Positions 48,003 through 56,326 of a stretch of 64,000 bases of DNA are shown piece by piece. Location of the stretch: positions 25,427-89,426 of IMG/VR virus record IMGVR_UViG_3300012964_000002; one strand, written 5' to 3'. The position numbers and the translations under genes were made by a program. Below the pieces are notes generated by a model. The model was given only the letters and a program-made list of their open reading frames with translations. It had not been told where the DNA came from and made no database searches. Source of the stretch: a virus. Position 1 is the stretch's first letter. Each line of letters begins with the position of its first letter.

Positions 48003-48617
48003 GTGGCGAGGACCATGATCCAGAACGTGAGCGGCGGCCCCGCGCCGCTGTTCCCCTACGCCGGGTCGCTCGCTCCGGGCAAGGGCGTCGTCGTGGCGGA
48101 CGACGTCCCGACCGTCGTCGCGAACCTCGGGGCGTCCGCCGTTGGGCCCGTGTTCCGAGTCACGGCTGTGCCGGACGCCGGGCCCGTCTCCGCGGTGATC
48201 GCCCAGATGACGAGCGCGCAGATCGGCTCTCAGGCTGTCGGGCCTAACCAGCTTGCGGTCAAGGACGCGCACGGCGCGTCCGTCGGGATGATCATCGACT
48301 TCCACGCCACCGCCGGTGTTGGCGGCGTGGCCGACGACGTGATCATCTACGACGCCAACGCGCCGTTCGCCTTCGAGCTCGAGGATCTCGTCTTCTCCGT
48401 CGAGACGCCTCAGGCGGGAAGCTCCGTCGTGATGCGCGACGCGAAGGGCGGGCTGGGCAACGCGCTCTCCTCCGTCCTCCCCACCGTGGCGGCCGGCAAG
48501 CAGTGGGACTCCGGGTCGGCGCTCGTCCCCGTCGCGGCGGGCGGAACGCTCGTGCTGCGGCGGTCGAACAACCTCGTCGTCGGCGAGATCATCCTTCACG
48601 TCGTGCGGGTTCCCTGA
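48003..48617 (+). CDS. Tail-region beta-rich protein
   Basis: 204 residues, GTG after ACGGGAGGTTCGCC. Strand-rich throughout (PLFPYAGSLAPGKGVVVADD, LVPVAAGGTLVLRRSNNLVV). Located between sheath and tube genes, so probably a virion part. No specific family. Confidence 0.58.
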   Translation: MARTMIQNVSGGPAPLFPYAGSLAPGKGVVVADDVPTVVANLGASAVGPVFRVTAVPDAGPVSAVIAQMTSAQIGSQAVGPNQLAVKDAHGASVGMIIDFHATAGVGGVADDVIIYDANAPFAFELEDLVFSVETPQAGSSVVMRDAKGGLGNALSSVLPTVAAGKQWDSGSALVPVAAGGTLVLRRSNNLVVGEIILHVVRVP

Positions 48618-48621
48618 TCCG

Positions 48622-49080
48622 ATGGAGGCCATGGTGGCGGCGCTGACGAGGCTGACGGCCGGGGCGTGGGACTTCGTGGCGCCGCTGCGCCTTCCCGGCG
48701 CCGCGCTCCTCGTGCTGTCCGCGCCGCTGGCCCCGTCCTACTCCCTGATGTACTCGGTGATCGTCATCTCGGCGGTGATCATGCTGGGGCAGCGGATCGT
48801 GTCCAGGACGGACATCAGGCAGCACGAGGCGAGGGAGTCCGCGGACCGAAAGAACCTCGTCAACGACGTGCTCGCCACCGGGCGCAGCTTCGACGCGATG
48901 GCGGGCAACCTCATGCGCGAGGTCAAGGCCGTCAAGAGCGATGTGGAGGTGCTGCGCGGGGACGTGTCCAGGGACCGCGAAGAGAGGGAGAAGCTGTACG
49001 CGGAGATCCGCGCCCTTCAGGACCACCCGATCCTCAGGGCCGGGAGGCCGGGAGGCCCAGGCGGGCGCCGCGGACCTTGA
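48622..49080 (+). CDS. Membrane protein with coiled coil in tail operon
   Basis: 152 residues, ATG 48622 (a second ATG at 48631). Two hydrophobic segments (APLRLPGAALLVLSAPLAP, SLMYSVIVISAVIMLG) and then a charged coiled coil (EVKAVKSDVEVLRGDVSRDR onward). A membrane protein between sheath and tube is unusual; it may be holin-like or act at DNA entry. Confidence 0.58.
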   Translation: MEAMVAALTRLTAGAWDFVAPLRLPGAALLVLSAPLAPSYSLMYSVIVISAVIMLGQRIVSRTDIRQHEARESADRKNLVNDVLATGRSFDAMAGNLMREVKAVKSDVEVLRGDVSRDREEREKLYAEIRALQDHPILRAGRPGGPGGRRGP

Positions 49081-49156
49081 CGCGCCGCGCGCGGCGCGCT
49101 ACGGATCTTGTCGTCACCTCCGCCGCACCGGTCGAGCCTCCCGCGGCCCGACGGGA

Positions 49157-49197
49157 TAGGGCGGGCAGCAACTCCCCCCCGGATGCTGCCCGCCCTA
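49157..49197 (+). terminator. 14-bp hairpin before the tail tube gene
   Basis: TAGGGCGGGCAGCA (49157-49170) pairs perfectly with TGCTGCCCGCCCTA (49184-49197) across a 13-nt loop. It sits in the 148-nt gap between 49080 and 49229. Strong enough to terminate or to protect the 5' end of the tube mRNA. No U-tract (CTTGCG follows). Confidence 0.5.
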
Positions 49198-49228
49198 CTT
49201 GCGTTCGGGGCTCGAAAGGAGAACGACC

Positions 49229-49666
49229 GTGGCGAACCAGAGGATCAAGGGCCAGGAGGTCGAGGTCATGGTGGTGGTGGACGGGCGCGCCCTGTCCACC
49301 GTCACCGACGTCCGCAGCTTCGAGGTCGGGCCCCAGCTCGAGATCAAGCGCGAGGGCTACCTCGGAGAGACGACCGACCGCCGCGACGAAATCTTCAACG
49401 GCGTGACCGGACGGATGGAGCTGCACTTCGAGAACCAGGACATCTTCGGCCTCTTCACCGCGGTCGTCGACCGCGCGCGCCGCCGGACGCCCGGCGTGAA
49501 GATCAACATCAAGGCGACGCTCAACTTCCCGGGCGGCGACCGCCCGCGCGTCCTCATCAACGACGCCTTCTTCGGCCCGTTCCCGATCAACTTCGCGGGC
49601 CGTGGCGACTACGGCGCCGTGACCGTCGACTTCGAGTCGAGCGACATCAGCTTCATCACCGCGTAG
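49229..49666 (+). CDS. Tail tube protein
   Basis: 145 residues, GTG after AAAGGAGAACGACC. VEVMVVVDGRALSTVTDVRS, FEVGPQLEIKREGYLGETTD, RMELHFENQDIFGLFTAV and a final VTVDFESSDIS are typical of myophage tube proteins. Polymerises into the inner tube within the sheath. Confidence 0.85.
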   Translation: MANQRIKGQEVEVMVVVDGRALSTVTDVRSFEVGPQLEIKREGYLGETTDRRDEIFNGVTGRMELHFENQDIFGLFTAVVDRARRRTPGVKINIKATLNFPGGDRPRVLINDAFFGPFPINFAGRGDYGAVTVDFESSDISFITA

Positions 49667-49679
49667 CGGGAGGCGTCAC

Positions 49680-50051
49680 ATGGGAGTCCTCGAGGAGAAG
49701 CTGGCCGCGGCCAGGAAGCCGCGCGCCATTCACACGTTCACGTTCCCGACCAAGATCGCCGCCGACGTCCGCACGATCTCCTTCAAGGAGCTGACCGCGG
49801 AGGACGAGCTCGTCTCGTCGAAGCGCGCCGGACAGGACGCCTTCCGGATCATCTACGAGCGCGTGCGCGAGTCGCTCGTGGAGGCGGACGGGAAGCCGAT
49901 CAGCCTCTCGGACGGCACCGCCGACGCGGTCTGGGCCGGCCTGCCGCCCCCGGCGCGCGAGCTCGCGATCGCGGCCTTCCAGTCCATCCACAGCGCGCCG
50001 GAGGACACCGCCAAGGATTTTCTCGCGAGCCAGTCCGTCCGGGTCGACTGA
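49680..50051 (+). CDS. Tail assembly chaperone (G-type)
   Basis: 123 residues, ATG after GGGAGGCGTCAC. IHTFTFPTKIAADVRTISFK, then helical ELTAEDELVSSKRAGQDAFR, RESLVEADGKPIS, ending PEDTAKDFLASQSVRVD. This is the Mu gp41-like first ORF of the chaperone pair that coats the tape measure. The T-type ORF follows in the -1 frame. Confidence 0.75.
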   Translation: MGVLEEKLAAARKPRAIHTFTFPTKIAADVRTISFKELTAEDELVSSKRAGQDAFRIIYERVRESLVEADGKPISLSDGTADAVWAGLPPPARELAIAAFQSIHSAPEDTAKDFLASQSVRVD

Positions 50052-50257
50052 GCCTGGGCGCTCTGGCCTCGATCGTCGCCGGGATGCCCCGGCCCGAGGA
50101 GCAAATCTGGGAGCTGGCTGCGTTCCTCGGGAGGTACGCGAACCAGCCGGTCAGCGAGGTGCTCGGGCTTCCGGTGACGGACCTCCGGAGGTTCACGCAG
50201 GCGACGAGAAGGATCCTGAACGAGGAGGCGGAGGCGGCCAAGAATCCGCGGGAGTGA
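50045..50257 (+). CDS. Tail assembly chaperone extension (T-type, -1 frame)
   Basis: The -1 frame relative to the G ORF stays protein-like right after its stop: LSLGALASIVAGMPRPEEQ, IWELAAFLGRYANQPVSEVL, LPVTDLRRFTQATRRIL, ending at TGA 50255-50257. An internal ATG (50084) would give 57 residues but has no RBS, so expression by -1 ribosomal frameshifting into a GT fusion, as in most tailed phages, is likely. A T4 run at 50018-50021 (GAT TTT CTC) is a possible slip site; no canonical heptamer is obvious. Confidence 0.65.
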   Translation, partial: RLSLGALASIVAGMPRPEEQIWELAAFLGRYANQPVSEVLGLPVTDLRRFTQATRRILNEEAEAAKNPRE

Positions 50258-50260
50258 CCG

Positions 50261-51931
50261 ATGGCGGTGGAGCACAAGGTCCAGGCCAACTACACCGTCA
50301 ACCCCGGGCCGGCGCTCGGGGCGCTCGGCCGCATCGCCTCCGCGGCCGGGAAGATCAACACCACCTTCAACGCCGCCTCCCGCATCCTCGGGGGCGTCGC
50401 GGCGGTCGGCGGCTCCGTCGCCGCCGCGTTCTCCTTCCAGGAGATCATCCACTCCACGAGGGAGCACCTCGAGATGGTGAAGCGCATCAGCGCGCTCACC
50501 AAGACCGGGGCGTCCGAAGCCGACGCGATGGTCGAGACGTTCGCTCGGGTCGGCATCGCGGGGGAGGACGCCGAGCGGATCATGATGGGCATGAGCCGCC
50601 GCGCGTCCATGATGGACATCGGGATGCAGGGCGTGAACCGGACCCTCGGCGGAACGCGCGGGCTCTTTCAGTCGCTCGGCATCGACGTGCGCAAGGGCAT
50701 CGAGCCGGCGCTTCTCCGGATGTCCGCCCTCTACAAGAAGGGCAAGCTCGACGTCAGCCAGATCGGAATCGCGTTCGGCGTCCCCCGCATGCAGGCGCTC
50801 CGGATGGTCGAGCTCTTGGAAAAGGGCCCCGACCGAATCAGGAAGATGATCGAGGAGGGAAAGCGCTTCGCCATCGGCGAGGGCACGATGGAGCAGATGG
50901 AGCGCATGGAGATGGCGTCCAACGGCGCGCGGGCGGCCCTCAAGCGCATGCAGGTGATGGTCGGGTCCGAGCTGCTTCCGGTCCTCGCCGACCTGATGGA
51001 GGACGCCTCGAACCGGATCCGGTCGTGGCTGCCCGACGTTCGGAAGTTCGGCGAGTTCCTGCGAGACAACCTGCACCAGGCTCTCAACATCGTCATCCGG
51101 ATCGGGAAGGTGCTGCTCGCCAACTACGCGCTGATGAAGGCCACGGGAACCGGCGTCGGGGGGTGGGCGGCGCGCGGCCTCAGCTTCGTGACGGGCGGCG
51201 GAGGGCCGGGCGGGATGGCCGCGGGAGCGGTCAGGGCGGGCGCCGGCCTTCTCGGAGGAGGCGGGATCGGACCGATGACGCAGGGCGTGGCCATGCTCGT
51301 GCGCGTCCTCTCGATGGTCGGGCGGCTCACGATCATCGGAACGGTGGCGCTCATCGCGTGGAAGGCGTTCGAGGCCATCAAGAACAACACGCTGGGGATC
51401 CGCGACTCGCTCCTCTCCTTCTGGCGCCGCCTCCAGGCGCACTTCGCCGTCATCTTCAAGCTGTTCTCCGGGGTCGCCAAGCTGTTCTCCGGCGACGGCG
51501 TCATCGGCAAGTTTTTCACCGTGCTGCTCGTGACGGCGATCCAGACCGTGGTCGATCTCGTCGACGGGATCATGACGACCGTCGAGGTCATCATCATCGC
51601 GGTCAAGAAGCTCGTCGCGCAGCCGACGCGCTTCTTCGACATGGTCGACCTGTTCACGGAGTCGTACAAGGAGCAGCAGAAGATGCACAAGGACGCGCTC
51701 GCGACGCAGGAGGCGGAGCGCCGCGCCCGCGAGTCCCTGGACCGCGGCGCTCCCGGGGAGCGCGCGGGAACCAACTTCAACTTCCCCAACGCGCGCTTCG
51801 ACATCACGCAGAAGTTCGAGGAGGGATTCGACCCGGACCGCATCGCCGTCGCCTTCGCCAACGACCTCGCCGCGCTCGGCGAGCGGCGCGTGCAGGGGCA
51901 GCTCTCCCTCGCCGGCGCGTTCTCGAGGTGA
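50261..51931 (+). CDS. Tape measure protein
   Basis: 556 residues, ATG 3 bases after the T ORF stop. Largely helical with hydrophobic segments (AASRILGGVAAVGGSVAAAF, RLTIIGTVALIAWKAFEAI, VLLVTAIQTVVDLVDGIM) and a Gly-rich patch (SFVTGGGGPGGMAAGAVRAG). Position after the chaperones and this composition identify the tail length ruler. By the usual rule of about 1.5 angstrom per residue the tail would be about 80 nm. Confidence 0.85.
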   Translation: MAVEHKVQANYTVNPGPALGALGRIASAAGKINTTFNAASRILGGVAAVGGSVAAAFSFQEIIHSTREHLEMVKRISALTKTGASEADAMVETFARVGIAGEDAERIMMGMSRRASMMDIGMQGVNRTLGGTRGLFQSLGIDVRKGIEPALLRMSALYKKGKLDVSQIGIAFGVPRMQALRMVELLEKGPDRIRKMIEEGKRFAIGEGTMEQMERMEMASNGARAALKRMQVMVGSELLPVLADLMEDASNRIRSWLPDVRKFGEFLRDNLHQALNIVIRIGKVLLANYALMKATGTGVGGWAARGLSFVTGGGGPGGMAAGAVRAGAGLLGGGGIGPMTQGVAMLVRVLSMVGRLTIIGTVALIAWKAFEAIKNNTLGIRDSLLSFWRRLQAHFAVIFKLFSGVAKLFSGDGVIGKFFTVLLVTAIQTVVDLVDGIMTTVEVIIIAVKKLVAQPTRFFDMVDLFTESYKEQQKMHKDALATQEAERRARESLDRGAPGERAGTNFNFPNARFDITQKFEEGFDPDRIAVAFANDLAALGERRVQGQLSLAGAFSR

Positions 51932-51934
51932 CCG

Positions 51935-53131
51935 GTGATCAACACCTTCACCTCCAGCGACTCCCCCGCCTCCGCCTTCGTGGTAGAGGAGCTGTCCGGC
52001 GAGCGCCGCGTGATCTCCCTTCTCGGCCGCGCGCTCCCGTACCGCCCCATCGAGCTGTCGGGCACGATGCGGGCGACCACCACGTTCTACGCCGGCAACC
52101 CGATCGGGACGCTTCAGGTGCTCGGGGCGCAGGAGGAGCCGACCACGATCTCCGGCTTCTGGAAGGACCGCTTCATCCAGTCCGTCACGGCGGAGGGAGC
52201 GCCCGTGAACCCGGACGGTCGCGCGCTTCTCGGCGCGGCCGGCGCCGGAGACGTCGGGTCCGGCGCCGTCGCGGACGTGCGCGCCCTGGTCGCCCTCTTC
52301 GACGACGTTCGCCGCAAGGGGCAGCTCCTCGAGGTGCGATGGGATCAGCAGGTCCGGCGCGGCTTCCTCCAGAAGTTCGGGCAGAAGTGGCACAACCCGC
52401 ACGACTGCGAGTGGGAGGCGTCGTTCTCGTGGATCTCCCAGGGCGAGGACGACGCGCCGCCCGTCCTCGTCGACGCCGACCTCGTGGACGTGGCCGGTCG
52501 GATGGCGGCGGACGCGCGCGAGCTCCAGGCGTCCGCGCTCCAGCAGGTGGACGGCGCGCTCGGCGGGTTCCGCGGCCTCCTCAACGTCGCGAACGACTTC
52601 GTGGACGCCGTGGCGGCCCCGGTGGCGGAGGTCGTCGCGACGGCCCAGTCGGCGAACGACGTGGCGGCGTCCGGCGTGCGCGCGCTCACGGACGAGGCCC
52701 CGCAGAAGATGATCGCCCTGCTCCAGGGCGCGATCGACCAGCCGAACATCCTCGTCCAGACCTGCCAGCGGGCGTCCCGGAACCTGCTCCAGGACACGGA
52801 CCCGGCCGCGATCACGCCGTCACGCGCCATCGCGATGGACGTCTACCTGCGCGGAGTCGTCTCCTCCTCCCGGCGCGCGCGCCGCACCGCGCTCGACCAG
52901 CGGCAGCGCCTGCGCTCCGCCTCGAGCACGGAGGGAGCCGTCGCGTCCGTGCGCGTTCGCGCCGGGGAAGACCTCCGCACCATCTCGACGCGCTTCTACG
53001 GCACGCCGGACGAGTGGCGCCGGATCCTCCAGTTCAACCCCGGGCTCACCGGCTCCGAGGTTCCCGCCAACACCGTCGTCCTCGTTCCGCCCGCCTCCCG
53101 CACCGGCGGGGCCGCGCTGGGGAGGGGCTGA
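51935..53131 (+). CDS. LysM-containing baseplate hub adaptor/circularisation-like protein
   Basis: 398 residues, GTG start. N-terminal half (FVVEELSGERRVISLLGRAL, FYAGNPIGTLQVLGAQEEPT, QKFGQKWHNPHDCEWEASFS) resembles the Mu-type tail protein upstream of the hub; C-terminal VRVRAGEDLRTISTRFYG and VPANTVVLVPP is a LysM domain (about 335-385). LysM adaptors link tube end to hub and may touch peptidoglycan. Confidence 0.72.
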   Translation: MINTFTSSDSPASAFVVEELSGERRVISLLGRALPYRPIELSGTMRATTTFYAGNPIGTLQVLGAQEEPTTISGFWKDRFIQSVTAEGAPVNPDGRALLGAAGAGDVGSGAVADVRALVALFDDVRRKGQLLEVRWDQQVRRGFLQKFGQKWHNPHDCEWEASFSWISQGEDDAPPVLVDADLVDVAGRMAADARELQASALQQVDGALGGFRGLLNVANDFVDAVAAPVAEVVATAQSANDVAASGVRALTDEAPQKMIALLQGAIDQPNILVQTCQRASRNLLQDTDPAAITPSRAIAMDVYLRGVVSSSRRARRTALDQRQRLRSASSTEGAVASVRVRAGEDLRTISTRFYGTPDEWRRILQFNPGLTGSEVPANTVVLVPPASRTGGAALGRG

Positions 53132-54942
53132 TGGCCTTCGACCCGGCCGGTTCCGCGTTCTACCCGAGCGTCGTGGTGAACCTCCGCGTGAGGTTCGACG
53201 AGTCGCTGCATGTCGGGGACGTCGGCCTGCCCGGCGCCGTCACCGTGGGGGACCCGCTCGTCACGTACCGCCGCGACTTCTCTCCGAACGACCTCGCGGG
53301 GGACCGCCCGCTCGCGCTCGCGGCGCCGGAGGACTCCCTGTCGTGGATCCGGAACCTCCTGCCCAAGGAGGCCACCGTCGAGCTCTCCGGCTACCGCCAG
53401 GCCGGGAAGTGGTCGCTCGGCTTCGAGTACAGGGACTTCCCACTCGACCCGCGCACCATCCGCGCGGTCGGCGCGGAGATCCACATCGGCGCCGTTCCCG
53501 CCGGAGACTTCGGGGATGGGATGGTCCGCACGAAGCCTGGCGGCGGGCGCCGCTCCGTGCTCGAGACGCGCGTCAACGGCGTGATGCGCGAGGACACGCT
53601 CATCATGGTCGGCACGGCCGACCTCATCCACAGCGAGTGGGGCAAGGACGGCGCCACGGTCAGGATGGAGGGGCGGGACCTTCGCGGCATCTTCCTCGAC
53701 TCCCCGGCGCGCCCGGACCTGCTCGCGCAGCTCGACCTGACCAAGGGCATCGACGACGTGGTGCGCCAGATCCTTCAGCTTCACGCCTTCGGCGGCGGGA
53801 TCGTGGTCGTGACGAACCCGGACGACTGGGAAAACGGCGTCGTGCCGGCTCCCGGGGACGGCGAGAACCTGACGCGGGTGAACATGGGGCTGGCCGGCGC
53901 CGCTCCTGGGATGGTCCCGCAGGGCGACCCGCACCGTCTCTCCGTCTGGGACATCGTCCTCAACTACTGCCAGATCCTCGGCGCCGTGCCCTACTTCGTT
54001 GGGCAGCGGCTCGTGATCCGCCCGGCGCGCTCCCTCTACGACCGCCGGAAGCTCGTCGGCGTGGACCCCTCCGAGCCGACCCCGTTCGCGGGCGGCCGCC
54101 CGCGCGAGGTGCGGACCTCCGGCGGAACGGAGCAGCTCAAGATCCGGCGCCTCGTGTACGGGCGCGACGTCGAGAGCCTCCAGTTCGAGCGGAAGCTGGG
54201 CGGCATCAAGGTGCCGATCATCGAGCTCTCCAGCTTCAACACGTCCGGCAAGCAGCGCGGCCGCGGCAAGCTGCTCGTGGTCCGCTACCCCGACCTGGCG
54301 ATGCAGGTCCCCGCGTCGAACGAGGTCGCCGGCGTCGATCCCTCCGGCGCGCAGCTGACGAGCATTTCCCCCTCGGGCGGCCAGGCGGACCGCCAGGTGA
54401 TCCGCATCAACTACCCCGGCATCTCGTCCGAGAAGGCGCTCCGGCGCATCGCCCAGGATCTCCATCAGGAGATCGGGCGCCAGGAGCTCGGTGGGAAGGT
54501 GCAGACGAAGCGGCTCTCGTCGTTCGGCGGGACGAACGCCGACCCGGACCTTCTGCACCTGCGAACCGGGGACCCGTTCGAGATCGTGATCGACCACCGC
54601 GCCATCACCGTGCAGCCGCCGCTCGCCAACGCCGTCACGGACGCGGCCGCCCGCACGCCGTTCGATCAGCTCGTGCGCGAGATGACGGCGCGGAACGGCG
54701 ACGAGAACCTCTCCCGCGTGCTCGTCGCCACCGCTCGCGGCCAGGTTCAGGAGCTTCAGTCGTTCTTCCGGGTGTCGAACGTCCGGTACAACTTCCAGGC
54801 GGAGACGGGCATCGACATCGCGTTCGACTTCCAGAATTACATCGAGGTGCGGTACGACGTCATGAAGCAGCAGGAGAACCGCGCCCCGGCCCACAAGCTG
54901 CGCGCGGGCGGCGCGTCGTCGCACACCGGCAGGCGGAGGTAG
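53131..54942 (+). CDS. Baseplate hub protein (gpD/gp27-like)
   Basis: 603 residues; ATG 53131 overlaps the previous stop and has GGAGGGGCTG upstream. YPSVVVNLRVRFDESLHVGD, LRGIFLDSPARPDLLAQLDL, LSVWDIVLNYCQILGAVPYF, VQELQSFFRVSNVRYNFQAE are typical of phage tail proteins with four beta domains around the spike. An open stretch upstream in the same frame is a shadow over the tape measure gene. Confidence 0.7.
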   Translation: MAFDPAGSAFYPSVVVNLRVRFDESLHVGDVGLPGAVTVGDPLVTYRRDFSPNDLAGDRPLALAAPEDSLSWIRNLLPKEATVELSGYRQAGKWSLGFEYRDFPLDPRTIRAVGAEIHIGAVPAGDFGDGMVRTKPGGGRRSVLETRVNGVMREDTLIMVGTADLIHSEWGKDGATVRMEGRDLRGIFLDSPARPDLLAQLDLTKGIDDVVRQILQLHAFGGGIVVVTNPDDWENGVVPAPGDGENLTRVNMGLAGAAPGMVPQGDPHRLSVWDIVLNYCQILGAVPYFVGQRLVIRPARSLYDRRKLVGVDPSEPTPFAGGRPREVRTSGGTEQLKIRRLVYGRDVESLQFERKLGGIKVPIIELSSFNTSGKQRGRGKLLVVRYPDLAMQVPASNEVAGVDPSGAQLTSISPSGGQADRQVIRINYPGISSEKALRRIAQDLHQEIGRQELGGKVQTKRLSSFGGTNADPDLLHLRTGDPFEIVIDHRAITVQPPLANAVTDAAARTPFDQLVREMTARNGDENLSRVLVATARGQVQELQSFFRVSNVRYNFQAETGIDIAFDFQNYIEVRYDVMKQQENRAPAHKLRAGGASSHTGRRR

Positions 54943-54947
54943 CGCAG

Positions 54948-55574
54948 ATGCTCTCGAGGACCAGGGTCAGCGGGCAGATGGACGCGGCGCGTCTCTCCGC
55001 GCTCGTCTCGCGCCCGGGCATCGACCCCCGGATCTGGGCCTCCCTCGCCGTCGTGACCGCGGTGCAGGTGGCGGAAGACGGCGTGTTCGCCTCCCTCGTG
55101 CTCGTGCCGTCGGAGCTCGAAGTGACCGCGCGCGTGGCCGCGCTCTACGCCGGGCCCGGCTTCGGCCTGTACGCACCGGTCGAGGTGGACGACGAGGTGC
55201 TGGCGGTGGCCCCGTCCGGCGACCCGTCCGAGGGCTACGTGGTCCTGCCGCGCCTGTGGTCCGCCTCCGACCCGCCGCCGGCCGCCGCCCGGCAGAACCA
55301 GGGGGACCTCGTCCTCGTCGTGCGGGACGGGCGGAACCTCCGGGTTGACGTCTCCGGCGGTGGCAAGGTGATGGTGAACGGCGACGCGGACGCGCTCGCG
55401 CTCGCCTCGAAGGTGAAGGCCAACGTCGACGCGCTCCAGCAGAAGTTCGACCTGCACACCCACCCGGTTCCGGGAGTCGCCGCCGGCGGCGCCACCGTCG
55501 CCAGCCTCGTCACCGCGACGCCCGTCGGGCCGCTCCCCGGCACCGGCAGCGCCGTCGTCAAGGCGGGCGAATGA
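54948..55574 (+). CDS. Baseplate spike/gpV-like protein
   Basis: 208 residues, ATG after GGAGGTAGCGC. A beta-barrel-like part (YVVLPRLWSASDPPP, GDLVLVVRDGRNLRVDVSGG) followed by NVDALQQKFDLHTHPVPG, the HTH-P motif often seen at the end of gpV-type proteins. The needle-like repeat tip is short or absent, so another protein may form the tip. Confidence 0.7.
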   Translation: MLSRTRVSGQMDAARLSALVSRPGIDPRIWASLAVVTAVQVAEDGVFASLVLVPSELEVTARVAALYAGPGFGLYAPVEVDDEVLAVAPSGDPSEGYVVLPRLWSASDPPPAAARQNQGDLVLVVRDGRNLRVDVSGGGKVMVNGDADALALASKVKANVDALQQKFDLHTHPVPGVAAGGATVASLVTATPVGPLPGTGSAVVKAGE

Positions 55575-56317
55575 ACTTCGTCTCCGCGATCGCCAAGGAC
55601 TCGAGGCGCGTGCGCGTCACGCTCTCCGCGGCGCCGCTCGCCACCTCGCCGGCGCTGGTCGGCGACGCGCTGAACCCCGCGACGTGGGCCGTGACGGAGG
55701 TCGGCGGGGGTGGGATCGTGCTCGAGGTGCTCAGGGCCGCGCTCGTGTCCGCGTCGGTCGTGGACGTCTTGGTGGACGCGCCGCTCGTCGCCTTCCCGGG
55801 AACGATGCGCGTCTCCGCCCCCACGCTTCTCGACGCGCTCGGGGTTCCCGTGACACCCCCGACCTTCGCGGACCTCTCCGGGCTCGGGGAGGCGTCCTCG
55901 CCGGCGCAGCCGCGGGGGCCGTCCGCGCCGGTGGACGTCAAGAACGAGCAGGTGCCGAGCGACGTCACGTTTGGGGGAACGCTCGTCGTCACCCCCGAGG
56001 GCGACTACGCGTCGGAGCAGGGAACGGCGCTCCTCAAGAAGCTGATGCTGCGGCGGCTGTTCACGGCGCCCGGCGACTTCTTCCACATCCCCACCTACGG
56101 GCTCGGGCTCCGGCCGAAGACCATCGTTGCGCCGTCCTCGCTCCCCACGCTCAAGAAGCGGGCCGAGCAGCAGATCGCGCTGGAGCCGGACGTCGCCGCG
56201 GTGTCCGTCTCGCTCTCGCTCGACGCGGGCGGGACGCTCACCGTTCGGGCGCGGGCGCGGCAGCGTTCCACCGGGCTCGTCGCCGAGGTAGAACAGCGTG
56301 TGGTGGTGCAGCTGTAG
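55571..56317 (+). CDS. gp25-like baseplate wedge protein with N-terminal extension
   Basis: 248 residues, ATGA-coupled. Residues about 150-248 match the gpW/gp25 wedge fold: LKKLMLRRLFTAPGDFFHIP, TYGLGLRPKT, EQQIALEPDVAAVSVSLS. The first 120 residues are an extra beta-rich domain with a Pro-rich linker. Wedge component at the baseplate rim. Confidence 0.75.
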   Translation: MNFVSAIAKDSRRVRVTLSAAPLATSPALVGDALNPATWAVTEVGGGGIVLEVLRAALVSASVVDVLVDAPLVAFPGTMRVSAPTLLDALGVPVTPPTFADLSGLGEASSPAQPRGPSAPVDVKNEQVPSDVTFGGTLVVTPEGDYASEQGTALLKKLMLRRLFTAPGDFFHIPTYGLGLRPKTIVAPSSLPTLKKRAEQQIALEPDVAAVSVSLSLDAGGTLTVRARARQRSTGLVAEVEQRVVVQL

Positions 56318-56326
56318 GAGGGCCGC

